A stretch of DNA of 29,291 nucleotides, taken from NCBI GenBank assembly GCA_002305015.1, contig DBPW01000010.1, positions 1-29,291 of the forward strand. Direction: 5' to 3'. The DNA is from Bacteroidales bacterium UBA1410. GTDB taxonomy: Bacteria; Bacteroidota; Bacteroidia; Bacteroidales; Dysgonomonadaceae. Below are positions 22,549 to 29,291 of the stretch, piece after piece. A program made the position numbers and the translations under genes. The number at the start of each line of letters is the position of its first letter. Positions within the stretch are counted from its first letter, which is position 1. The notes beneath the pieces are model-generated. The model searched no databases. It saw nothing but the letters and a program-made list of their open reading frames with translations, and had not been told where the DNA came from.

Positions 22549-24999
22549 TTAAGGAATGAAATGATTTGTTCGAATCGTTTCAGCCTTTTTATAGGAAAAG
22601 GCAGCAAGAAGGCTTATAAGCACAAAAGGGATGGATAAATAAAAAATCATTCCTCCCCATGTGTCGCTTTGTCCGTAGGAATGCATTCCGCTGAAAAAGT
22701 AGTTCACACCCAAAAACGTCATCAATACGGTTGAAAAGGCAATAATGGATAGCAGATTGAATAACCAATCGTTATTTTCTTTTTTTATCAGATGAATGTG
22801 AGTGACGATGGTATAGCTCACGATGGTGATCAAAGCCCATGTTTCTTTTGGATCCCATCCCCAATAACGACCCCACGATTCGTTTGCCCATATTGCACCC
22901 AGAAAAGTTCCGATGCACATTAAGGCAAGGCCTACCAGCAACGAAAGTTGATTGATGATGCTCAATTCCTTTATCCGATAAGGGATCAACGAATTGCTAT
23001 CGTAAAAAATCATCAACGTTAAATTGGCAATGCCAAGCAAAAAGCTGATGCCGAAAAATCCATATGCAGCCACAATTACAGCCACATGAAACATGAGCCA
23101 TGGCGATTTCAGTACGGGTACCAACGGATTGATTTGGGGGTCCATCCAATTGAGTCCCGAAACAAAAAGTATGATTCCTCCAAAAATTGTGGCCAATGCT
23201 AAAGCAAGGGTACTGCTTTTTCGCCCAAAGATAAAACCGGCAAGAACCGTTGCCCACGATGCATAAACCATAGTTTCGTAGGAGTTGCTCCAAGGAGCAT
23301 ATCCCGAAATATAAGCTCGCAACCCCATACCGTATACATGATAAACAAATAGCAAAAAAATACCTCCGGTTACTATTTTGATAACAGTGTCAATCCAATG
23401 TTGCGATTTCAATAATCCCATAAAAGAGAAAAGAAGCAGTAATCCTCCCAAAACAAAATATCCGATTTGGCAATGACCAAAAACATCAAGGCGGTTATAT
23501 CGGATCTCGGCTTTCAATTTTTTAGGATTGATTTGTAATGCTACATCGTTCTTTTTTTGGTATTCGCCAATCACTTGCAAGAGCTGATTAGGTTTGTTCC
23601 AATCGCCGCTTCTTAAAGAATGGTTTACTTCACTCAGATACCATGCAACCGAGCGGGTAATGAATAATGAATCTTCTGTAGGGAAAGCCGAAAGATCGCC
23701 TCCCGGTGCATACCAGGTATGAGCGGAATCTGTTGGGTGAGGAAAAATGCAGAGCAGTTGTCGATTCAACAATTGGAAAACGATGTTGACGCGTTCATCC
23801 AGCTTGATCAGAGCTTTATCGAAGCTGCTCCTTTCAGCCGGCTGCTTACTGTATGCTTCCTGTAATTTAGGCATCAACACGTAGTTCCCCCCTTCGTCTA
23901 TTAGTTGAAAATAGGCGCAATAATCGTCGGGTAACCGATAATGACGGCTTATTTCTTTGTTGGAAACGGCAATGAACGGAACCCGCATCCACATTTGCGG
24001 CATCGAAAGAAAACTGAGCAGAAACTGATCGGCATTAAGCTTGCCTATAGTGTTTTCTTTGTGCACTTTGCGAAGAATTTCGGAAGAAAACGTATTAACC
24101 GGAACAATTCTTCCACCCCATTGCATGGGCAATTCGCCGAATCGTGCTGCATGTTGCGGATCGATTGCGTTTTTTTGTACTGCTTCCATCATATTCATAG
24201 GGGGCATATTCTCTGCAGATAGAGTACTAGAAACAACAAGAAACAACAAACATGGTATTGTAGTTTGGCATGCTCTTTTAACTTTCTTTAGTTGTGTATT
24301 CAATTGATGGAATCGGGAATTTTTTGTGGTGAAAACAAGAATGAATCCAATCAGCAGTAAAAAATAGCCGCTATAGGTGATGGTTCTTCCTACTCCATCT
24401 TTATTCACGGAAAGGATGGTCCCCATCTCGTCTTTGTCGAAAGAAGCTTGAAAAAAACGATATCCTTTTACATTCAATACGTTGTTCATGTACACTTTTG
24501 TTTTCTGAATTTTACCATCCGGATATCCGACAAGAAGATCGCTTTCATAGGACGAAGGACTTTCAGAGCCGGGATACCGGATCAAGCTGAAGTCAACCAG
24601 TTTGAGTGTAAAAGGCAGTGTTTCGTATTTGATGCCTTCTGGGGTATTCAGAACTATTTGGTTGGTTGTTTCTCCTTCACGAATATGAACCATCCCATCT
24701 TTTCCAACCAAATGAGTGATTAAGGCTCCCATCAGAATGACGATAAAGGAAAAATGCACGACCACCAATGCCCATCGACGACGTTGAAAATAGCGATATT
24801 TAATAACGATCATGACAAAATTCACAACCATAAGAAATTGAAGGAAAAAAAAGAGTGGGGAATGGTAGATTATCGATTTGGCAACATCCGTACCGTGATA
24901 TTTTTCGATAAAGGTGGCTCCTGCCAGTCCGAAAGCATAAAGAGCCAACAGGATGATGGTAGCTAGGTAAGAGGATAAAAACCGGTTTATTTTTTTCAT
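22549..24999 (-). CDS. ccsA: Fused CcsB-CcsA (ResB-ResC) cytochrome c haem lyase
   Basis: From the ATG at 24999 the protein has 816 residues. The N-terminal part is a ResB/CcsB-like module with three early membrane segments (YLATIILLALYAFGLAGATF, FFLQFLMVVNF, HFSFIVILMGALITHLV) and a fourth near 220-240 after a periplasmic loop. A long soluble region follows (about 265-510), then a CcsA module with at least seven membrane segments and the WWD haem-handling signature in ANESWGRYWGWDPKETWALI; histidines in LMFHVA and HIHLI are candidate haem ligands. System II fusions like this carry haem across the membrane and attach it to CXXCH motifs. An upstream ATG (25035) adds 12 polar residues before the hydrophobic start and is less likely. 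It lies just downstream of a tetrahaem cytochrome operon that needs exactly this activity. Confidence 0.9.
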   Translation of the reverse strand: MKKINRFLSSYLATIILLALYAFGLAGATFIEKYHGTDVAKSIIYHSPLFFFLQFLMVVNFVMIVIKYRYFQRRRWALVVVHFSFIVILMGALITHLVGKDGMVHIREGETTNQIVLNTPEGIKYETLPFTLKLVDFSLIRYPGSESPSSYESDLLVGYPDGKIQKTKVYMNNVLNVKGYRFFQASFDKDEMGTILSVNKDGVGRTITYSGYFLLLIGFILVFTTKNSRFHQLNTQLKKVKRACQTTIPCLLFLVVSSTLSAENMPPMNMMEAVQKNAIDPQHAARFGELPMQWGGRIVPVNTFSSEILRKVHKENTIGKLNADQFLLSFLSMPQMWMRVPFIAVSNKEISRHYRLPDDYCAYFQLIDEGGNYVLMPKLQEAYSKQPAERSSFDKALIKLDERVNIVFQLLNRQLLCIFPHPTDSAHTWYAPGGDLSAFPTEDSLFITRSVAWYLSEVNHSLRSGDWNKPNQLLQVIGEYQKKNDVALQINPKKLKAEIRYNRLDVFGHCQIGYFVLGGLLLLFSFMGLLKSQHWIDTVIKIVTGGIFLLFVYHVYGMGLRAYISGYAPWSNSYETMVYASWATVLAGFIFGRKSSTLALALATIFGGIILFVSGLNWMDPQINPLVPVLKSPWLMFHVAVIVAAYGFFGISFLLGIANLTLMIFYDSNSLIPYRIKELSIINQLSLLVGLALMCIGTFLGAIWANESWGRYWGWDPKETWALITIVSYTIVTHIHLIKKENNDWLFNLLSIIAFSTVLMTFLGVNYFFSGMHSYGQSDTWGGMIFYLSIPFVLISLLAAFSYKKAETIRTNHFIP

Positions 25000-25142
25000 A
25001 TTACTCCGAAATCCGTCAGTCGTATTATAATACAAATATCAGCATATTTTTGTTGATATAAAAAGAAGCTGCATCAAAATAAAAATAAGCCTCTGAGAAT
25101 TGTATAGTTGAAATTGTTCCCCGATAAGGGGGATACGAATAC

Positions 25143-25178
25143 AAAGAGGGTGAAATCACATTATGACACACCCTCTTT
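25143..25178. terminator. Terminator-like hairpin after the cytochrome-SUMF1 operon
   Basis: AAAGAGGGTG (25143-25152) and CACCCTCTTT (25169-25178) form a perfect 10-bp stem around a 16-base loop, 31 bases past the stop of the TIM-barrel gene. On the minus strand the downstream T-run is short (TTTG), so termination may be partial and the haem-lyase gene may receive read-through. Confidence 0.6.
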
Positions 25179-25208
25179 TCTTAACTAAGATTGCAGTAAC
25201 AGCTTATT

Positions 25209-26129
25209 TTAAGCTTCTTCCCAGTGTTTGCGAAGTAATTCCACTGCTGCGGGAACCACTATATTGCGATCGCCTTGTGCACCACATTCGAAGCTGACAT
25301 ATTTGTTGTACCCAATCATTTTCAATCCTTTGAACCCGTCCACGTAATTGTCGGCGTTGCCGTCTTCTCCCGGCATACTGCGGCGTTTTCGACTTGCCAC
25401 ATGTACGTGTTGCAGGTATTTTCCGCCGGAAATAAATGCCCCCATATCCGAGGTTTCTTCCCAGGTCATGTGCCAAAAATCGCCCATACACTTAATACCC
25501 GGATTGTCGATATCGCGGCATATGGAAGCGGCATCGGCAACCAAACGCAAATAAAAAGCCTCTTTACGGTTTAGGGGTTCTAGAATAACCGTTGTGCCGT
25601 GTTCCTGTGCAAAATTGCCCATCTCATTGAGCTGGTCGCAGAGAAAATCGCGAGTTTCTTGCGTATGGGGCATGACGGGTTTTTGTGAATTGAAGGCCGG
25701 CACCATAATTACACCGGTTGATTCCAATTCTCCTGCGGCAATGATGATTTCGTTCATCGTATCGCGACATTGTCTACGAATGGCCGGATCGGATGAAAGG
25801 ATGAAACCGTCAAATCCGGCACAGATGGCGCTTATTTTGATATTGCGGCCTTTCAGTGCATTCTTGAATTCGGGAATCCGTTTAGCGAGCCCTCTTCCGC
25901 CGGGTTCAAATCCCACTACACCATGCTTTTCCATGAAATCGAATTTCTCACTCAGGTTTTTCCCGGGAGGAATTCCTTCCTGAAATGAAAGGTTTAGTTT
26001 TGCTTTTGATGATTTATCCGCAATTGATTTTTTTTCAGTAGACGAAGCAAAAACGGCATGATTTCCTCCCGCAAGCACTGCAACACCTGCAAGGGTGTTT
26101 TTTAAAAAATTTCTTCTGTCGAGTGCCAT
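25209..26129 (-). CDS. Tat-exported sugar-phosphate isomerase/epimerase-like TIM barrel
   Basis: The 306-residue protein starts with a twin-arginine signal, DRRNFLKNTLAGVAVLAGG, so it is exported folded. The mature domain is an AP-endonuclease-2/xylose-isomerase-like TIM barrel with the metal-site residues expected of hydroxypyruvate-isomerase relatives: Glu in VILEPLNRKEA, Asp and His in MGDFWHM, His in LQHVHVASRKRR and Glu in VSFECGAQGD. Such enzymes isomerise, epimerise or hydrate keto-sugars, including in 3-keto-glycoside pathways alongside Gfo/Idh/MocA partners. It starts 2 bases after the Tat-exported Gfo/Idh/MocA gene stops, so the two are surely co-expressed. Substrate unknown. Confidence 0.88.
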   Translation of the reverse strand: MALDRRNFLKNTLAGVAVLAGGNHAVFASSTEKKSIADKSSKAKLNLSFQEGIPPGKNLSEKFDFMEKHGVVGFEPGGRGLAKRIPEFKNALKGRNIKISAICAGFDGFILSSDPAIRRQCRDTMNEIIIAAGELESTGVIMVPAFNSQKPVMPHTQETRDFLCDQLNEMGNFAQEHGTTVILEPLNRKEAFYLRLVADAASICRDIDNPGIKCMGDFWHMTWEETSDMGAFISGGKYLQHVHVASRKRRSMPGEDGNADNYVDGFKGLKMIGYNKYVSFECGAQGDRNIVVPAAVELLRKHWEEA

Positions 26130-26131
26130 TG

Positions 26132-27520
26132 TTATCCTTTTTTCTCTTGAGGTTTACCCGGAACGGGTACAGTGAATGCGCTCATATCCATTTTACCCAT
26201 ATTCAAATCTTTTGGAGTATAATCCAATGGCGAAGCGGTCATTGTATCCCATTTTGTTTCTAGACCGGTATAAGCCGATTCACGTCCCATGATGGCTGCC
26301 ATATTGGCAATAGCTGTTTCAGAAGCTTGTTCAATGGGTTTATTTCCGCGAATACAATTAATCAGGTTGACATGTTCCAAGGTGTATGGATCAGTTTGGC
26401 TGAAATTGGTTTTTTCAGCTTCGGGATCGTATTTCCAAATGATGTTTCCCGCAAGGTCTTTAATCACCGTTTCACCTTGGGTTGACCACGATCCTTTGGT
26501 TCCCTGGATAAATTCGCTCACGTTGTTGGCACATCCGTCTATTTGTCGGCACATGCTATGAAAATGGATACCGTTTTCCATTGTAAAATCAACGCTGAAA
26601 TTGTCGTATTGGTCGCCTGTGATGCGACGATGGCGAGAACCAAATCCAACGGCACTTATTGGTTTTAAACCTGTAAACCATGTAAATACATCAATATTAT
26701 GAACATGTTGCTCAACAATGTGATCGCCCGACAGCCATTTCCAGTTTACCCAATCGCGAATCATATATTCGAAATCGCTCCATCCCGGTTGCCGTTCACG
26801 ATACCATAACATGCTCTGATTCCAGTAAACTACGCCTCCGGTGATTTCTCCGATTGCTCCTTCCATGATTTTTTTGTATGATTCCACATAACTGCGCTGA
26901 TGATGACGCTGTGTACCCGTTACCACACACAGATTTTTTGCCTGAGCCTGTTTTGCTGCAGCTATGATGGTACGATATCCTACGGGGTCTACACAGATGG
27001 GTTTTTCAAGAAAACAATGTTTTCCCTTTTCTACGGCATATTTGAAATGTTCGGGTCGGAAGAATGGTGGTGTTGCATCAATAATTATATCCACACCACT
27101 ATCGACGACCTGTTTGTACGCATCCAAACCTACAAAACGTTTATTGGAGGGGATATCGATATTTTTTTCATTTTTCAGTTTTTCAGCTAAGCTGTCCACT
27201 TTTTCTTGAAATACATCTCCTAATGCCACAATGGTTACACCATTTGCCGCATTCAGGAAGTTAAAAGCTGCACCTGATCCGCGTCCTCCGCAACCGATTA
27301 CACCTGCCTTCAATTCTTTTCCGTCTGCGGCTTTATCGGGAAGATCAGGGATATAGAAGCTGCCGGGTTCTTTTAAAGGTATATTACCATTTTTACTTTT
27401 TCCTCCTCCACTGCATGATGTCAGTAACCCGGCAGAGGAGGTTGTTCCGATTACACCAAGTGCTCCGGCCATTGCAGAGCTTTTTAGAAATGTTCTTCTG
27501 GTTAAGTTGTTTTTTTTCAT
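26132..27520 (-). CDS. Tat-exported Gfo/Idh/MocA oxidoreductase, probable lipoprotein
   Basis: The 462-residue protein has a twin-arginine signal (TRRTFLKSSAMAGALG) followed by a lipobox LLTSC with Cys36, suggesting Tat export and lipid anchoring. The mature enzyme has the dinucleotide loop GVIGCGGRGSG, the CFLEKPICVDP motif with the catalytic lysine, and a EQHVHNIDVFTWFTGLKP segment with the catalytic His region. Exported members of this family carry tightly bound NAD(H) and act on sugars or glycosides; some (GH109) are NAD-dependent glycosidases, so this could be either a dehydrogenase or a hydrolase. It sits 21 bases after the cytochrome-SUMF1 gene and 2 bases before the TIM-barrel gene. 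The link to a cytochrome suggests redox turnover outside the cytoplasm (inference). Confidence 0.88.
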   Translation of the reverse strand: MKKNNLTRRTFLKSSAMAGALGVIGTTSSAGLLTSCSGGGKSKNGNIPLKEPGSFYIPDLPDKAADGKELKAGVIGCGGRGSGAAFNFLNAANGVTIVALGDVFQEKVDSLAEKLKNEKNIDIPSNKRFVGLDAYKQVVDSGVDIIIDATPPFFRPEHFKYAVEKGKHCFLEKPICVDPVGYRTIIAAAKQAQAKNLCVVTGTQRHHQRSYVESYKKIMEGAIGEITGGVVYWNQSMLWYRERQPGWSDFEYMIRDWVNWKWLSGDHIVEQHVHNIDVFTWFTGLKPISAVGFGSRHRRITGDQYDNFSVDFTMENGIHFHSMCRQIDGCANNVSEFIQGTKGSWSTQGETVIKDLAGNIIWKYDPEAEKTNFSQTDPYTLEHVNLINCIRGNKPIEQASETAIANMAAIMGRESAYTGLETKWDTMTASPLDYTPKDLNMGKMDMSAFTVPVPGKPQEKKG

Positions 27521-27541
27521 ATTGATACGTTTAAAAGATTG

Positions 27542-29128
27542 TTATTTATTGTGGATAATTGACGAGTCAGGTTCACAAACTACCCGAAATCCAATTCCTT
27601 TGATATCGGAATACCACCAAATACTTTTGGGTTGTTGGGGATCGGTTTTCAGCCATGCTTCATGGTGGGTGTGATCGCGGGTTGCACAGCGTACCTCGGC
27701 TGCATCAGAGGTATAATTTCCACCGCGAACGACCCATTCTTCTCCTTCGGTAATTAGTGGATTTATCGCTCCTTTTGTTTTTCCGTATGCTTCAGGATCA
27801 TACTTGTCGGCACAATATTCCATTACGTTTCCCAATGTGTTCTTCAATCCAAACGGATTGGGTCGTACGGCATCAGGTTCGTGTGTCTTGTTATTGCTGT
27901 TCTTGCAGTAAATTACATAGGATGCGATGGTGTCTGTTTTGGCTTTAAAAAATTTGCGCCACAATCCCTGATCCGAAAAATCGTTGGGATTACCCGGGAA
28001 GAAATATGGAGTTTGGGTCCCTCCACGGGCGGCGTATTCCCATTCGGCTTCGGTAGGGAGACGGTATTTTTTGCCGGTTTTTAAAGACAACCATTGGCAA
28101 AACACTTCTGCTGCATAGTGGGTCATGGTTATAGCCGGCCGTTTGCCGCTTCCCCAACCTTGATCGGGAAATCCGAAAGGGGGAGTGGGGCCTGAAATAG
28201 CGTCCACATCCAAAGCTTTCAAATTATTTTCATAGACTTCTTCGGGCGGCGTGCGTCCTTCACTCATGGTTTCCGCATAAAACGCCCAATATTGATCCCA
28301 AGTAGTTTCTGTCTCCGCCATAAAGAATGAGTTGACGGTAACTTCATGAACAGGAGATTCATCGGGTTGGTGAAAAGGTTCTTTTTCGGGACTCCCCATA
28401 TTGAATTTGCCACCCGATATGGCCATCATTTTGAACGACACTGCTGTGCCGGGTATTTGTTCGGTATAATCGGCAAAAGTAGTTACATTAGCGGGTTCTT
28501 TATAAAATAGGCTTGTATCCGTTATAGTTGAAGTATTTATTCCCGGGATACCCGTCATTTTGCCGTGGACATAATTCGGATTGTAATGGCCGGCATCCAA
28601 ATGGCAACTTATGCACTGTAAATCAAGTTTTTTCGCATTTTCCTCATAATATAGATGAGCCGTGATGGCGTCATCGGTAACACCTTCAGGAAACAGGTTT
28701 TGATGACATTTTTCGCAAGACTCGTTAGGTATATATTTTGTGGCATATTCCAATTCCGATTTGCTTTCCCAGTTAAAATCGGCACTGTCTTTTGTAAGAT
28801 ATCCCCATACATCTTTGAATCCGAGAGCAATCTTTGCCCTATAGTGATCCCATGTTTTTTCTTTAGGGGGAAGATGGCAATCAACACAATTCGTCATAAC
28901 GCCACTCGTGTTGTTTACGTGCATCGATAATTTCCATGATTCATTTACATGAGGATGAACATGGCATATGGAGCACGACTCGTTTGTCGAAAAATAGACT
29001 GATGTTTGATATAAAGCAGCAATTATGATTATACCTATGATTATTCCTAAAATCAGAAAAAAACCTTTTCGTTGATAAAATTTATTTTTGGGTTTATTAT
29101 TCCCATCAAAATTCCCCGCCTCTTTCAT
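27542..29128 (-). CDS. NapC/NrfH-type tetrahaem cytochrome fused to a SUMF1 domain
   Basis: The 528-residue protein has a basic N-terminus, one membrane anchor (about 22-42, GFFLILGIIIGIIIIAALY), then four CXXCH haem sites: Cys52/Cys55, Cys81/Cys84, Cys138/Cys141 and Cys172/Cys175. This is the layout of NapC/NrfH menaquinol dehydrogenases, which pass electrons to periplasmic reductases. The position two after the first CXXCH, usually Met in NrfH, is His58. Residues about 230-518 are a SUMF1 (formylglycine-generating-enzyme-like) domain: ISGGKFNMGSPEKE, YRLPTEAEWEYAARGG, NTLGNVMEYCADKY, WVVRGGNY and GFRVVCE. After RGGNY only one Cys (481) remains in the region where true formylglycine enzymes keep two, so sulfatase activation is unlikely. 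Purines (AAAGAG) precede the ATG. It leads the operon with two Tat-exported enzymes. Confidence 0.9.
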   Translation of the reverse strand: MKEAGNFDGNNKPKNKFYQRKGFFLILGIIIGIIIIAALYQTSVYFSTNESCSICHVHPHVNESWKLSMHVNNTSGVMTNCVDCHLPPKEKTWDHYRAKIALGFKDVWGYLTKDSADFNWESKSELEYATKYIPNESCEKCHQNLFPEGVTDDAITAHLYYEENAKKLDLQCISCHLDAGHYNPNYVHGKMTGIPGINTSTITDTSLFYKEPANVTTFADYTEQIPGTAVSFKMMAISGGKFNMGSPEKEPFHQPDESPVHEVTVNSFFMAETETTWDQYWAFYAETMSEGRTPPEEVYENNLKALDVDAISGPTPPFGFPDQGWGSGKRPAITMTHYAAEVFCQWLSLKTGKKYRLPTEAEWEYAARGGTQTPYFFPGNPNDFSDQGLWRKFFKAKTDTIASYVIYCKNSNNKTHEPDAVRPNPFGLKNTLGNVMEYCADKYDPEAYGKTKGAINPLITEGEEWVVRGGNYTSDAAEVRCATRDHTHHEAWLKTDPQQPKSIWWYSDIKGIGFRVVCEPDSSIIHNK

Positions 29129-29291
29129 TCTTTTTCTCTTTGAAGTGTAGAAATATATTTACTGTTTGAATTGATTCTATAAGACAACTTGGCCATAAAA
29201 GTAATCATTTTTCTGATAACCGAATAAATCATCAGGTAAAAATGTGTCTGCAGCTTTTAAATAATGCTATTTTTTCTTGATTTTTGCGGCA

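Noticed and set aside
25118..25133. Small TCCCC/GGGGA hairpin downstream of the TIM-barrel gene
   Set aside because: Only a 5-bp stem without a T-tract; the stronger hairpin at 25143-25178 explains the 3' end better.
27542..29128. Active formylglycine-generating enzyme for sulfatases
   Set aside because: The two closely spaced catalytic cysteines after the RGG motif are not both present, and no sulfatase gene is in the window.
1..29291. tRNA, rRNA or CRISPR arrays
   Set aside because: No cloverleaf-like gene, ribosomal RNA segment or regularly spaced repeat-spacer array was noticed by eye; a covariance-model scan would be decisive.

Overview
The window is chromosomal DNA from a Bacteroidota bacterium, most likely order Bacteroidales and perhaps Dysgonomonadaceae-like. 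The evidence is: promoters of the Bacteroidota form (a TAnnTTTG box near -7, a TTTG/TTG box near -33) before many genes; almost no strong Shine-Dalgarno sequences; AT-rich DNA; Bacteroidales-style lipoproteins; a LysM plus periplasmic-binding-protein fusion; a fused CcsB-CcsA haem lyase; and Tat-exported Gfo/Idh/MocA proteins. The family assignment is inference.

Layout. 1-395: the 5' end of an IS30-family transposase runs off the left edge, followed by hairpins and the dnaB promoter. 396-5035 (+): dnaB, a small lipoprotein, a four-LysM/periplasmic-binding fusion and an outer-membrane beta-barrel protein. 5051-6380 (+): a probable stress operon of an ArsR-family repressor, a thioredoxin lipoprotein and a DUF302 protein, with a clear ArsR-type operator, closed by a bidirectional terminator. 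6479-9700 (-): exported GH2 beta-galactosidase. 9877-11145 (+): U32 (TrhP-like) tRNA-modification protein. 11158-15014 (-): Xaa-Pro aminopeptidase, gamma-carbonic anhydrase and NhaD antiporter. 15087-15440 (+): folB, divergent from the aminopeptidase across a symmetric double promoter. 15441-16032: a 592-base stretch without a convincing gene, holding an 11-bp tandem repeat and protein-like scraps. 16033-17833 (+): lptB, ruvX, def.

17825-21352 (-): GH88 unsaturated glucuronyl hydrolase, zwf and pgl, apparently one operon that joins uronide cleavage to the oxidative pentose phosphate entry, with a candidate operator in its leader. 21505-24999 (-): a Gfo/Idh/MocA oxidoreductase and the fused CcsBA haem lyase.

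25209-29128 (-): the most unusual block. A membrane-anchored tetrahaem NapC/NrfH-type cytochrome is fused to a C-terminal SUMF1 (formylglycine-generating-enzyme-like) domain. It is followed at operon spacing by a Tat-exported Gfo/Idh/MocA lipoprotein and a Tat-exported xylose-isomerase-like TIM barrel, and the haem lyase lies immediately downstream. This looks like an extracytoplasmic redox module, possibly for sugar derivatives, wired to the quinone pool. The function is inferred; no terminal reductase is visible here and one could lie beyond the right edge.
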